64,000 bases of DNA from Achromobacter sp. HZ34 (GTDB lineage: Bacteria; Pseudomonadota; Gammaproteobacteria; Burkholderiales; Burkholderiaceae_B), in contig NZ_NJIX01000006.1 in assembly GCF_002209485.1 (NCBI RefSeq), positions 124,001-188,000 of the forward strand, read 5' to 3'. Shown here piece by piece: positions 33,975 through 43,336 of the stretch; the first letter of the stretch is position 1, and every line of letters starts with the position of its first letter. The notes beneath the pieces were generated by a model. The model was not told the origin of the DNA. It searched no databases and saw only the letters and a program-made list of their open reading frames with translations. The translations under genes and the position numbers were made by a program.

Positions 33975-34715
33975 ATGAACAACGGTATCGAAAATAAAGT
34001 CATCCTGATCACTGGCGGCAGCACCGGCCTTGGCGCCGCAACCGCCAAGTTCCTTGCCGCGCGCGGCGCCAAGGTCGCGGTGGCGGCAAGACGCAAGGAG
34101 AAGCTGGACGCGGTTGTGGCGCAAATTACGGCCGCGGGGGGCACCGCGCGTGCCTACGAACTGGACGTCACCGACAAGGCCCAGGTGGAAGCGGTCGTCG
34201 CGGCAACCGTGCGGGATTTCGGCAAGGTAGACGTGTTGATAAACAATGCCGGCCTGATGCCGATTCGTCCGATGGCGGAAGTGAACACCGATGAATGGGA
34301 CGCCATGATCGACGTCAACCTGAAGGGAACGCTTTACGGTATCGCTGCCGTCCTGCCGCGCTTCTTCGCCCAGGGCGATGGCCATATCATCAACTTGAGT
34401 TCGGTTGCCGGGGTCAAGGTATTCGCACCGGGGGGCACGGTTTATTCGGGAACCAAGTTCGCGGTGCGCGCGATCTCCGAAGGCTTGCGGCAGGAAGTCG
34501 GCGACAAGATCCGCGTCACCTCGATCGAGCCGGGCGCCGTTGACAGCGAGCTGAAATACAGCACATCCGGCACGGCCGCGGAAACCGTGCTGAATTTCTA
34601 CAAGGACGCCATCCCTGCCGAATCCGTCGCTCGCGCCATCGCTTTTGCCATCGAACAGCCCGCCGACGTAGACATCAACGAGATCGTGCTTCGCCCGACC
34701 AGGCAAGAATTCTGA
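33975..34715 (+). CDS. Short-chain dehydrogenase/reductase
   Basis: 246 residues from the ATG at 33975 (AGAGG site); an ATG at 33939 that overlaps the previous stop has no ribosome site. Classical SDR: TGGSTGLGAAT cofactor loop, NNAG motif, catalytic Ser in INLSSVAG, and Tyr and Lys in VYSGTKFAVRA. NADP preference is suggested by the AARRKEK region after strand 2. Carbonyl or quinone reduction partner of the old yellow enzyme. A strong terminator follows at 34758. Confidence 0.92.
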   Translation: MNNGIENKVILITGGSTGLGAATAKFLAARGAKVAVAARRKEKLDAVVAQITAAGGTARAYELDVTDKAQVEAVVAATVRDFGKVDVLINNAGLMPIRPMAEVNTDEWDAMIDVNLKGTLYGIAAVLPRFFAQGDGHIINLSSVAGVKVFAPGGTVYSGTKFAVRAISEGLRQEVGDKIRVTSIEPGAVDSELKYSTSGTAAETVLNFYKDAIPAESVARAIAFAIEQPADVDINEIVLRPTRQEF

Positions 34716-34757
34716 TCCGCGTAGCCGGCTCGAAATCCTCGATTGCGCCGTATGATT

Positions 34758-34792
34758 GGGGCCGCTCTTCCAAGAGCGGCCCCGCGCTTTTT
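34758..34792 (+). terminator. Intrinsic terminator after the OYE-SDR operon
   Basis: GGGGCCGCTCTT and AAGAGCGGCCCC form a 12-bp GC-rich hairpin with a two-base loop; TTTTT follows four bases later. Confidence 0.88.
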
Positions 34793-34823
34793 GAATGTCC
34801 ACCCTCTCTTCGCTGAGTACACC

Positions 34824-35633
34824 ATGCCAAGCAGACCATCGCCCGAGCAACGCCGCGAGTTGGGAACGTTCCTGAGCAGCCGGCGTGCGCGCTTGCAGCC
34901 GGCAGAATACGGACTGGAGACGGGACCCCGCCGTACCCCGGGGCTGCGCCGCGAAGAAGTCGCGGTGCTGGCCGGCGTCAGCGTCAGTTGGTACACCTGG
35001 CTGGAGCAGGGGCGGGAAATCCAGCCGTCTGCCGATGCGCTGCGGCGGATATCCAGGGTACTCAAGCTCGATCAGGTCGAATCGACCCATTTGTTCGCGC
35101 TGTCTTCGCGCGAGGCACCCGCCGTCGCTACGGGAGGCGCGCTGAGCGAGGGACTCGAAATGCTCGTGCGGTCTATCCACGTGCCGGCTTATGTCCGCAA
35201 TACGCGGCTGGATATCCTGGCCTGGAACGATCCGATTGCCGACATGTTCGTCGACTACGGTCTTCTGCAGGCGCACGAACGCAACACCTTGCGTCTGCTC
35301 TTTCTTTATCCCCCTTACCGCACTCAAATTCTCGACTGGGAGCAGATGACGCGCGGGATGATATCCGCCTTCCGGGCCGCCCGCGCGCAGGCGCCGGACA
35401 AAGCGCCGTTCAACAGCCTGATCGCCGAGCTGAACGAATTGAGTCCGGAATTCCGTGTGTGGTGGCAGGACACCGAGGTAAAGGGATTCGACGAGGGCGC
35501 GAAGCGTATGCGTTTGCCCTCTGGTGAGATCACGGCGTTCACTTATGTGGCGTTGACGCCGGCCGGGCGGCCGGATCTGTCGCTGGTTACCTATATTCCC
35601 ACGCCGCATTCTTCTGCCAGGGACCGCGAGTAA
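34824..35633 (+). CDS. XRE-family regulator with MmyB-like ligand-binding domain
   Basis: 269 residues from the ATG at 34824. N-terminal helix-turn-helix: GLRREEVAVLAGVSVSWYTWLEQGR (family hallmark LRREEVA). The C-terminal MmyB-like PAS-type domain (RLDILAWNDPIADMF, then a C-terminal YIPTPHSSA) binds a small hydrophobic ligand in characterised members. It probably controls the next gene, an aldehyde dehydrogenase 97 bases away; a 7-bp inverted repeat lies in that gap. Members of this family often regulate adjacent SDR or dehydrogenase genes. Confidence 0.92.
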   Translation: MPSRPSPEQRRELGTFLSSRRARLQPAEYGLETGPRRTPGLRREEVAVLAGVSVSWYTWLEQGREIQPSADALRRISRVLKLDQVESTHLFALSSREAPAVATGGALSEGLEMLVRSIHVPAYVRNTRLDILAWNDPIADMFVDYGLLQAHERNTLRLLFLYPPYRTQILDWEQMTRGMISAFRAARAQAPDKAPFNSLIAELNELSPEFRVWWQDTEVKGFDEGAKRMRLPSGEITAFTYVALTPAGRPDLSLVTYIPTPHSSARDRE

Positions 35634-35686
35634 TAGGATAACAAGACGCCTTACTGGGGGCGCCGTGACTGCCTAAAGTGACGTCT

Positions 35687-35708
35687 GAGCAGTTCTTGAA
35701 CACTGCTC
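35687..35708. promoter_or_regulatory. Inverted repeat before the aldehyde dehydrogenase gene
   Basis: GAGCAGT and ACTGCTC (35687-35693, 35702-35708) flank an eight-base centre, 22 bases before the start codon. Candidate operator for the upstream XRE/MmyB regulator or a leader hairpin. Confidence 0.4.
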
Positions 35709-35730
35709 TCAACCCACCAAAGGCAAAGAC

Positions 35731-37149
35731 ATGTCGCAACTCAACTCCGCCCAGATCGCCAATCCGCAGATCGCCGCCGCCGTCTCCCGCAACCCGGCTA
35801 CCGGTGAGCTCATCGCCACCTACCCATTCCAGACTCCCGCCGAAGTCGAGCGACTGTTGCAGGACAACGCGGCGGCCTACAGCATGTGGCGTGCAACCCC
35901 CATGGGCGAGCGCGTCGCCGCCTATCGCCGGCTGGCACAGGCACTGCGCGAAAACAGCGAGAACCTGGCCCACATCATCACCGCTGAAATGGGCAAGACG
36001 ATTGCCGCGGCCCGGGCTGAAGTCGAAAAGTGCGCGGCGACCATCCTGTGGATCGCTGACAACGGGCCGGCCATCCTCGCCGACGAACCGGTTTCGGTCG
36101 ATGGCGATGACCAGGTACATGTTTCGTATCTGCCGATCGGCAGCATCCTGGGGGTCATGCCCTGGAACTTCCCTTTGTGGCAGGTAGTGCGCGCCGCCGC
36201 CCCCATCATGCTGTCCGGCAACGGCTTCATACTGAAGCATGCCCCGAACGTCATGGGGTCGGCGTACGCCCTTCAACGCCTGTATGAGACGGCTGGCTTC
36301 CCCGTTGGACTGTTCGCGAACCTGAACGCCGATAACGAGACCGTGGCTCATGTCATCGAGGATGGCCGCGTTGCCGCCATCACGCTTACCGGCAGCATGC
36401 GCGCTGGCGCGGCGGTTGCCGCGCTGGCCGGCAAGGCCCTCAAGAAAAGCCTGCTTGAACTCGGGGGCGCCGATGCCTTCATCGTACTGAAGGACGCCAA
36501 CATCGACCTGGCCGTGAAAGCGGCGATCGAGGCGCGGTTCCAGAATGCCGGCCAGGTCTGCCTTGCCGCCAAGCGTTTCATCGTGGAAAAGCCCGTTGCC
36601 GAAGCATTCACCCGCAAGTTCGTCGCCGCCGCTGCCCAACTGACGGCGGGCGATCCGCTGGACGCGTCGGTGACCATGGGCCCGATGGCGCGCGGCGATC
36701 TGCGTGATGAACTGCACGGCCAGGTCCAACGCACCTTGGATGCCGGCGCCACGCTCCTCCTGGGCGGGAACAAGATCGACGGTCCGGGAAATTTCTATGC
36801 GCCGACCGTACTGGCGGACGTCAAGCCAGGCATGGCGGCATTCGACGAGGAAACCTTCGGCCCGGTTGCGGCGATCACGGTTGCGGAGGATGCGGAGCAC
36901 GCCATCGAACTCGCCAACACCAGTGACTACGGCTTGGGCGGCAATCTGTGGACTGGCGACGTGGCTCGCGCTCAACGCATTGCCCGGCGCCTTGAAACCG
37001 GCGGTGTCTTCATCAATGGATTCTCCGCAACGAATGCGCGGATTCCGGTGGGCGGCGTCAAGAAGAGCGGCTACGGGCGCGAACTGTCGCACTTTGGCCT
37101 GCGCGAATTCACCAATGCCCAGGCCGTGTGGGCAAGGAAAATCGCTTGA
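35731..37149 (+). CDS. NAD(P)-dependent aldehyde (succinate-semialdehyde-type) dehydrogenase
   Basis: 472 residues with an AAAGG site. ALDH motifs: MPWNFPLWQ oxyanion/NAD loop, LLELGGADAFIVL with the general-base Glu, and catalytic Cys in NAGQVCLAAKRF; EETFGPVAAI follows. The similarity pattern is that of GabD/Sad enzymes (succinate semialdehyde or related omega-semialdehydes). The first helix of the usual GabD N-terminus is slightly short. It oxidises an aldehyde to the acid, fitting the neighbouring detoxification genes. Confidence 0.92.
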   Translation: MSQLNSAQIANPQIAAAVSRNPATGELIATYPFQTPAEVERLLQDNAAAYSMWRATPMGERVAAYRRLAQALRENSENLAHIITAEMGKTIAAARAEVEKCAATILWIADNGPAILADEPVSVDGDDQVHVSYLPIGSILGVMPWNFPLWQVVRAAAPIMLSGNGFILKHAPNVMGSAYALQRLYETAGFPVGLFANLNADNETVAHVIEDGRVAAITLTGSMRAGAAVAALAGKALKKSLLELGGADAFIVLKDANIDLAVKAAIEARFQNAGQVCLAAKRFIVEKPVAEAFTRKFVAAAAQLTAGDPLDASVTMGPMARGDLRDELHGQVQRTLDAGATLLLGGNKIDGPGNFYAPTVLADVKPGMAAFDEETFGPVAAITVAEDAEHAIELANTSDYGLGGNLWTGDVARAQRIARRLETGGVFINGFSATNARIPVGGVKKSGYGRELSHFGLREFTNAQAVWARKIA

Positions 37150-37213
37150 TATCCAGCGTACGCCGGAGCGGTAAAGTGTCCTCGATTCTCTCCATCTTCC
37201 AGTAGACAGTGCC

Positions 37214-39340
37214 ATGCAACTTATCGCTCGCCTCGTGTCGTTCGTAAGTCGCCGGACCCAATGGGCGGATGGCCATGTCTTCGCCGTTACGCCTGAACGC
37301 ATCGCGCTGGCGGAGGGATTGAGAGCCGCCATCGCGATGGCGCCGCTGCTGGCGGCAGCGGCGGTGATGAACCGGTCCGAACTGGCCTTCGCCGCCATCG
37401 GCGTGTTCTGGAATTGCCTTTGCGACCCCCAGGGCGCCAGGCCGGAGCGCTTGCGCAGCATGGCCAGCTTCACGGTGCTGGGCGCCATCGTCCTGCCCAT
37501 GGCAGCGTACATTGCGCACCTGGGCCAGGTGGCCAGCCTTGCGGTGCTGTTCCTCCTGGTATTCCTGTGCGGCCTGGCGCGCTCGTTCAAGCCGGCGCTG
37601 GGCCCCATGCCCGCGCAAGGAGGATTCATCGCCCAGCTGGCGGTGGTCATCGGTATCGCCTCCGCCAGGCCCTTTCTTCCAGCAGTCGAACTGGCAGGCT
37701 TCTTTCTGCTCGGGTCTGTCTGGGCCATCGTGTTCTGCGTATTCCTGTGGCCGATTCCCCTGCGGCGTACCGCCACGCTGACGTTCCTGGCTGTTTTCGG
37801 ACGGCTGGAAGGCATGGCAGCCTGTCTGCAAACGCTGGACGCGGCGCCGACCGTCGATGGCGCCAACGCACAGAAGTGGAATGAATACGACACGGTCTAT
37901 CGCCGCGGCGTGCGCATTGCCATCGAACGCGCCAGAGCGCTGGCGGCCCGCGATCCAGGTATCGGTGCGGACTTCGAGCGCGGCATCGATGCCGCCGGCC
38001 GGGTGTTTTCAGCGCTGGTCGCGATCGGCCACGCGCGGCGCGGGGCTTCCCGGTCGCCGGACGAGGTTTCGAGAAAGTTGCTCGCGCGCCTGCGCCAGCT
38101 GTTGAGTGTCATCGCCGAGGCCGACGGCCTGGCGCTATTGCATGGCGCGCCCTATGAAGTCCAGGCCACCGGCTTGCTGCGGGACGCCAAGGCTCGCCTG
38201 CAATCCCCTGGCACCTGCGCGCTCGATGACGCCATCACGCGCGCGGTGGTGTTCGCCGCCGCTGCGCTGGCGCGCCTGTCCGAGAAGCACGATGTATCCA
38301 GTCCGCCCCTCGTTGAAGCCGGTCCCGCGCCGGTGCGATCTTCGCGGTCGGCGCGCGGTCTATCGAACTGGATCACCGGCGCGGCTGCCAGGCACCGTGT
38401 CGACCAGATCGTCTGGCGCCATGCCTTGCGGGTGAGCGTTGCTGCCGTGGTCGCGTACGCAGTCGGTTCCTGGCTAAGCGTGACGTTCGCCTACTGGGGC
38501 GCGATTGCCGCCATCATCGTGACGCAGCCGGCGTCGACGAGTACGTGGACGCGTGTCCTGGAGCGCGCCGTCGGCAGTGTCATTGGCGGTGCCATCGCCG
38601 CGCTATTGCTGACGCAGGTATCCAGTCCCGGCGCGATGGCCTTGGCCATCATTCCCTTGGCGGCGGCAGCGATTGCCTCCCGGCTGGTCAACTACGGTCT
38701 GTTGGTCGTATTCCTCACGCCGATGTTCATGCTGACGTCGGATCTCATCCATCCCGCCCACGGATTGATCTATGCGCGCTTCCTCAATGAAGCGCTGGGT
38801 GCGGCCCTGGCCATCGCGGCAAGCTTTCTCCTGTGGCCGGAGAAGGGCACTAACGTGATCCAGTCGACGATCAGCGATGCGATATCGGCCAATATGAAGT
38901 TCGCGGCGGCGGCGCTGAGAAATCAGGACGGTGCCACCCCCGAACTGGATGTACAGCAACGCCAGGCGGGCTTGGCCAGCGCCCGGCTCGAAACGACGAG
39001 AGAACGTCTGCTCCTGGAGGGGCGGCGGCGCTCGGCACGCCTGGACTGCCTGCGCGCGCTGATCGTCGATATACGTTCGGTTTGCGGCGCCGCGGCCGTT
39101 GTCGAAGTCCTGGCCGATGGGACCGCGAGCGACTTGAATCGTCGCCGGGCCGACGACTACGACGCGTTGGCCGCCGGCCTGGTGGCCGCCCTGGCCAAGT
39201 CGGGCCCGGTTCCATCCATGGCAGCGTCGACGGCGCCGGTGGATGATCTGGACCAGGCTATCCGCAATCTCGTTGCCGAAGTGAACCACTACGCGAGTAT
39301 TTCCAGCACGAAGCTATTCAGCAAGCGGATTTCCAGTTGA
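37214..39340 (+). CDS. FUSC-family membrane transporter (aromatic acid exporter-like)
   Basis: 708 residues. Two blocks of about five hydrophobic helices (residues 30-180 and 400-545) each precede a cytosolic helical domain, the FUSC/AaeB plan. The second block has the conserved SVTFAYWGAIAAIIVTQP and later LNEALGAALAIAASFLLWP. Such proteins are thought to export organic or aromatic acids. It follows the aldehyde dehydrogenase gene by 64 bases and may be co-expressed. Substrate unknown. Confidence 0.88.
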   Translation: MQLIARLVSFVSRRTQWADGHVFAVTPERIALAEGLRAAIAMAPLLAAAAVMNRSELAFAAIGVFWNCLCDPQGARPERLRSMASFTVLGAIVLPMAAYIAHLGQVASLAVLFLLVFLCGLARSFKPALGPMPAQGGFIAQLAVVIGIASARPFLPAVELAGFFLLGSVWAIVFCVFLWPIPLRRTATLTFLAVFGRLEGMAACLQTLDAAPTVDGANAQKWNEYDTVYRRGVRIAIERARALAARDPGIGADFERGIDAAGRVFSALVAIGHARRGASRSPDEVSRKLLARLRQLLSVIAEADGLALLHGAPYEVQATGLLRDAKARLQSPGTCALDDAITRAVVFAAAALARLSEKHDVSSPPLVEAGPAPVRSSRSARGLSNWITGAAARHRVDQIVWRHALRVSVAAVVAYAVGSWLSVTFAYWGAIAAIIVTQPASTSTWTRVLERAVGSVIGGAIAALLLTQVSSPGAMALAIIPLAAAAIASRLVNYGLLVVFLTPMFMLTSDLIHPAHGLIYARFLNEALGAALAIAASFLLWPEKGTNVIQSTISDAISANMKFAAAALRNQDGATPELDVQQRQAGLASARLETTRERLLLEGRRRSARLDCLRALIVDIRSVCGAAAVVEVLADGTASDLNRRRADDYDALAAGLVAALAKSGPVPSMAASTAPVDDLDQAIRNLVAEVNHYASISSTKLFSKRISS

Positions 39341-39398
39341 GGGCACCGTGGGCGATGCCGTCCGGCGACGTTACGTCCATGTCCCGGCCGCGTTCCGC

Positions 39399-40190
39399 TC
39401 ACCGCCTTGCCGCAATCTCCGCGTGGCGGCGTGCGATGGCCTGGGCCGCGTAGCGCATGCGCTCCACCACGCGGGGGAAATTGTCTTGCGCCAGGCGCTC
39501 GGCCATGGCGGTGACCGTCACGGCCCCCAGTGCGCTGCCGTCCGGGCCAGGAATGGGGATCGCCACCGCGCTGGTGCCCTGCATCAGTCCCAGGGGGGCA
39601 TGGGCGATACCGCTTGCCCGTGCCTTGGCCACCCGGGCAAGGATGTCGGCCGGACTTTCGCCCAGCACCGCGAAACGCGCGGCGTTTGCCTCGACCACGG
39701 CGGTGCTCTCCTGCTCCGGCAGGCAGGCGAGCAAGGCCACCCCGGAAACGCCGACACCCAGAGGCCGCCGCACGCCCACTTCGATGGACAGGACCTGTAT
39801 GGGATGATGCCCCGTGCGCCGTCCTATGCAGATCGAATCGTGGCCGTGCCGGATGCTGAGGAACACGGTATCGCCTACCTGGTCCGCCAGTTCCGCCAGA
39901 TAAGGATCCGCCAGTGTCTGCAAGGGAAAGCGGCGCGTGCGCGCCAGCCCGAGCAGGCTGATTTCCTGGCCGATCAGGTAGCGCCGCGTCTCGGGATCCT
40001 GCTCGATGGCGTCTTCCTGGATCAGGGTCTTCAACAGGCGGTGCACGGTCGGGCGGTTCAGGCCCGACATGCGCACCAGGTCGATCAGCCGCACGCCGCG
40101 CTCCTGGCCGCAGGCCACCAGGCGCAGGATGGCGACGGCGCGGCGTACCGTCTGCGCACCCGTCGGCGTGTCTTCGGCAGCGTCTGTCAT
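39399..40190 (-). CDS. IclR-family transcriptional regulator
   Basis: 263 residues from the ATG at 40190, which overlaps the flavin-reductase stop (ATGA). N-terminal winged helix (QTVRRAVAILRLVACGQERGVRLIDLVRMSGLNRPTVHRLL has the IclR pattern; only its start and end are quoted as landmarks: RAVAILRL and NRPTVHRLL), then the IclR effector domain with VFLSIRHG and LGAVTVTAM. Probable regulator of the divergent Bug-led operon at 41078 and of its own transcript, which begins with the flavin reductase. Confidence 0.92.
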   Translation of the reverse strand: MTDAAEDTPTGAQTVRRAVAILRLVACGQERGVRLIDLVRMSGLNRPTVHRLLKTLIQEDAIEQDPETRRYLIGQEISLLGLARTRRFPLQTLADPYLAELADQVGDTVFLSIRHGHDSICIGRRTGHHPIQVLSIEVGVRRPLGVGVSGVALLACLPEQESTAVVEANAARFAVLGESPADILARVAKARASGIAHAPLGLMQGTSAVAIPIPGPDGSALGAVTVTAMAERLAQDNFPRVVERMRYAAQAIARRHAEIAARR

Positions 40191-40816
40191 TGGCCGTCCG
40201 CCAGGACGGACTTGGGCGTCTGCCGCAGCGTCCGCTTGGTGACGATGGGACCCAGCGACGCATAGTTGGGTCCGCCGATGCGGCACACCGGACGCAATAG
40301 CGCCGTATCGATCTTGCCGTCCCGTGCCAGGCCATCCCGGATGTGGAAGACCAGCACCTCGCCGACGAAGAATTCGGCGCCCGTATCGCCGAAGGGCGTG
40401 ACGCTATGGAAGCGGCATTCCATGCTGACGGGCACGGCGGCCAGGCGCGGCGTGGCCACGGCCTCGCCAGGAATCACCTCCAGCCCCAGCAACTCCACTT
40501 CGCTGACCTCGGGCGGATGCTCCTCCGCGCTGTCATGGATGGCATCGAGCAGGGTCTCGTCGCCCACATTCACCACGAAATGGCCTTGCTCCAGGATGTT
40601 GCGCGCGGTGTCCTTGCGTTGGCCCGCCTTGCGTCCCAGGTTCACGCCTATCATCGGCGGCGTGTTGGAGACGAAGGTGTAGCAGCTGAAGGGCGCCAGG
40701 TTGACCTTGCCGCCCGGGCCCAGCGTGCTGATCCAGGCGATGGGGCGCGGCACCACGATGCCGCTCATGAGCTTGTAGGTCTGTTCCGGCGTGAGTTCCG
40801 TTGCGGCGATACGCAT
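40187..40816 (-). CDS. Flavin reductase-like FMN-binding protein
   Basis: 209 residues from the ATG at 40816. Split-barrel FMN-binding fold: MSGIVVPRPIAWIST, then NLAPFSCYTFVSNTPPMIGV, the family's conserved core. It may be a reductase supplying FMNH2 or an FMN-dependent decarboxylase-like enzyme. Translationally coupled to the IclR regulator. No oxygenase partner lies in the adjacent operon; its partner could be elsewhere. Confidence 0.88.
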   Translation of the reverse strand: MRIAATELTPEQTYKLMSGIVVPRPIAWISTLGPGGKVNLAPFSCYTFVSNTPPMIGVNLGRKAGQRKDTARNILEQGHFVVNVGDETLLDAIHDSAEEHPPEVSEVELLGLEVIPGEAVATPRLAAVPVSMECRFHSVTPFGDTGAEFFVGEVLVFHIRDGLARDGKIDTALLRPVCRIGGPNYASLGPIVTKRTLRQTPKSVLADGQ

Positions 40817-40954
40817 GATGAGGCTGTCTCTGTGTTTTACGACATGCTCTTGCCGGCATGTCCAATTATTGAACTTTCCGATCGACCGTTCACGAGCCAT
40901 TTTCGGTGTATTCGCATGGTGGCGCGATCCTGCCGAAAAAGCCTTTCGCGGAAT

Positions 40955-40973
40955 AAGTCCGTCATTTGGACTT
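40955..40973. promoter_or_regulatory. Candidate IclR operator between divergent genes
   Basis: AAGTCC (40955-40960) and GGACTT (40968-40973) form an inverted repeat with a seven-base centre, midway between the flavin reductase and Bug starts. Spacing suits a dimeric regulator. Confidence 0.4.
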
Positions 40974-41077
40974 TTTGGTGATTCTCGCATTGTCGCCCGC
41001 CGCGCGAATTCCTAGAGTCTGTCTGCAGAAGTTCACGAGTTCAAAACAACAACAAACCCGATATCGGAGACAGACAC

Positions 41078-42049
41078 ATGACCCGCCATTTCCTGGCCCG
41101 GGCTTGCGCCGCCGTCGCGCTCGCCAGCCTGACTTCCCTCGCCCATGCCGCGTGGCCTGATAAACCCGTACGCGTCATCGTGCCGTATCCGCCCGGCGGC
41201 AATGTGGACGTCGCCGCCCGCCTGATCGCTCCCGGCCTGCAAGCGGCCTTGGGCCAACCCTTCATCGTCGAGAACAGGCCGGGCGCCGGCGGCATGATCG
41301 CCGGCGAGTTCGTCGCGCGGTCCGATCCCGACGGCTATACGCTGTTCATGGCGGCCAACGGCCCCTTGCTGTTCAGTCCATTGATCTTCAAGCGCGACGC
41401 CTACAAGTGGAACCGCGACTTCGCGCCGATCAGCTCGATCTCCTACACCCCGCTGGTGCTGGAAGTGAAGCCGTCGCTGCCGGTGAAAAACCTGACTGAG
41501 CTGATCGCACTGGCCAGGAAGGAGCCGGGCAAGTTGACCATGGCGTCGCCCGGCGCCGGCACCACCAACCACCTGGTCAGCGAACTGTTGCAGCACATCA
41601 CCGGCGCGCGCTGGACCACGGCTCAATACAAGGGCAATGCGCCGGCCAATACCGACCTGCTGGGCGGCCAGGTCGACTTCCAGTTCGACCAGATCTCCGT
41701 GGCTTCGCCCTTCATCAAGGACGGCAAGCTGCGCGCCCTGGCCGTGACCACCTCCCAGCGCGTGCCGATGCTGCCGGATGTGCCCACGTTCGCCGAGGCG
41801 GGTGTGACGGGCATGGACGCGTCGACCTTCACCGGTTTGCTGGCCCCCAAGGGAACCTCGCCGGAAATCCTCGCCAAATTGAGCAAGGCACTGGAAGGCA
41901 TCCTCGAGCAGCCCGACATCATCAAGCGCTTCGCCGACCTGGGCGCGGAAGCGCGCGGCAGCTCGCCGGAAGCATTCACCCATTACCTGGCCGCCGAGGA
42001 CGCCCGTTGGACGCCCATCATCGAGAGCGCCCACATCACCGCCAACTGA
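41078..42049 (+). CDS. Bug-family periplasmic solute receptor
   Basis: 323 residues, GGAG site. Sec signal ending LAHAA, then PDKPVRVIVPYPPGGNVDVAAR, VENRPGAGGMIAG and DPDGYTL. First gene of a five-gene operon (receptor, RidA, amidohydrolase, FAH-family, hydratase). The operon implies import of an acid that is then hydrolysed and hydrated like a meta-cleavage product. Orphan receptor, without TctAB. Confidence 0.92.
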   Translation: MTRHFLARACAAVALASLTSLAHAAWPDKPVRVIVPYPPGGNVDVAARLIAPGLQAALGQPFIVENRPGAGGMIAGEFVARSDPDGYTLFMAANGPLLFSPLIFKRDAYKWNRDFAPISSISYTPLVLEVKPSLPVKNLTELIALARKEPGKLTMASPGAGTTNHLVSELLQHITGARWTTAQYKGNAPANTDLLGGQVDFQFDQISVASPFIKDGKLRALAVTTSQRVPMLPDVPTFAEAGVTGMDASTFTGLLAPKGTSPEILAKLSKALEGILEQPDIIKRFADLGAEARGSSPEAFTHYLAAEDARWTPIIESAHITAN

Positions 42050-42062
42050 CCACGGAATCGCC

Positions 42063-42467
42063 ATGACCAGACGCAGCATCTACGCCGAAGGCTTCAGCCA
42101 CAAGAACCCCATTCCCGCCGCCTGCCGTATCGGCGCCATGCTTTATTCGGGCAGCATCCAGGGCACCGATCCCGCCAGCGGCGCCTATGGCGCAACCATA
42201 GAGCGCCAGTGCGAACTGATGTTCGATCATGTCCGCCGCATTGTCGAGGCCGGCGGCGGGTCGCTCGCCGACATCATCAAGATGACGGTGTGGATGCGCG
42301 ACCGCGATCAGCGGGCCGCCCTGAATGCGCCCTGGCTGCGCGCTTTTCCGAATCCTGATGATCGTCCCGCACGCCACACGATGAAGGCAGACCTGGACGG
42401 CGACAAGCTCATCGAATGCGATTTCATCGCGGTCATCGCTGGCCACGATAAGGGGGCGGCGGCATGA
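42063..42467 (+). CDS. RidA/YjgF-family protein
   Basis: 134 residues. Rid fold: GAMLYSGSIQGTDPASG, then a helix with FDHVRRIVEAGGGSLADIIKM, and the Arg-bearing RPARHTM followed by LIECDFIAVI, the position of the RidA carboxylate-binding Arg. It hydrolyses reactive enamine/imine intermediates or a pathway-specific enamine. It starts 14 bases after the receptor stop and overlaps the next gene by four bases. Confidence 0.9.
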   Translation: MTRRSIYAEGFSHKNPIPAACRIGAMLYSGSIQGTDPASGAYGATIERQCELMFDHVRRIVEAGGGSLADIIKMTVWMRDRDQRAALNAPWLRAFPNPDDRPARHTMKADLDGDKLIECDFIAVIAGHDKGAAA

Positions 42468-43336
42468 GCGACTACCAATCCTTCCAGCCGCATCCCACCG
42501 CGCCCCGCACCCGGCTGCCGGCGGGCGCCTGCGACAGCCAGTTCCATGTGTTCGGGTCGGTCGAGCGCTATCCGGTGCGCGCGGGCGCCGCCTACGAAAT
42601 GCCCAGCGCGACCATCGAGGTCGCCTTGAAACTGCACCGCCTGCTCGGCATCGAACGTGGCGTCATCGTGCAGGCGACCACCTATGGCGCTGACCACCAA
42701 GTGGTCCTCGACGGCCTGGCGGTGGCCGGTCCCAACTATCGCGGGTGTGCCAACGCGGCTGTGCTGGCCGAGCGCGACGATGCCTATATCGCCAGGCTGC
42801 ACGATGCCGGCGTGCGCGGCGCCCGTTATACCCGCCAAGGGCTGGGCATCAGCATGGAGCCTGCGGTCTACCAGCGCTCGATCGCACGCCTGCGCGAGCT
42901 GGGCTGGTACGCCAAATTCCAGCCCGAGCCTGACGGCATCATGGCCCAGGTGGCGCAGTTCGAAGACCTGGACATCCCGGTGGTCATCGACCATATGGGC
43001 CGCGCCAACCCGCAAGCGGGGGAGGGCGATCCCAGCCGTCGCAAACTGCTGGAACTGCTCGAGCGCGGCAACTTCTGGGTGATGCTGTCGTTGTCGGAAA
43101 AGCTGTCCCGCACGGGTGAGCCGTGGGACGACGTCATACCCCTGGCGCAGGCCATGATCCAGGCCAACCCTGATCGCGTGATCTGGGGCAGCGACTGGCC
43201 CCATCCAGTCTCTGTCAAGGCCACGCCCGACGAAGGCCGCTTGGTGGATCAACTGGCTCGCTACGCCGGCGACGCGGCCACCTTGAAGAAAATCATGGTC
43301 GATAACCCGGCCCAGCTATTTGGATACGACAAATGA
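42464..43336 (+). CDS. TIM-barrel amidohydrolase (lactone/pyrone hydrolase group)
   Basis: 290 residues. CDSQFHVFGSVERYPV near residue 24 is the usual HxH strand with Gln in the first position, as occurs in several members of this group. IPVVIDHMGR and VIWGSDWPHP (with the catalytic Asp) follow. Paralogous to the protein at 23427, which has Asn at that last position. It should hydrolyse a lactone made in the pathway. Overlaps both neighbours by four bases. Confidence 0.88.
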   Translation: MSDYQSFQPHPTAPRTRLPAGACDSQFHVFGSVERYPVRAGAAYEMPSATIEVALKLHRLLGIERGVIVQATTYGADHQVVLDGLAVAGPNYRGCANAAVLAERDDAYIARLHDAGVRGARYTRQGLGISMEPAVYQRSIARLRELGWYAKFQPEPDGIMAQVAQFEDLDIPVVIDHMGRANPQAGEGDPSRRKLLELLERGNFWVMLSLSEKLSRTGEPWDDVIPLAQAMIQANPDRVIWGSDWPHPVSVKATPDEGRLVDQLARYAGDAATLKKIMVDNPAQLFGYDK

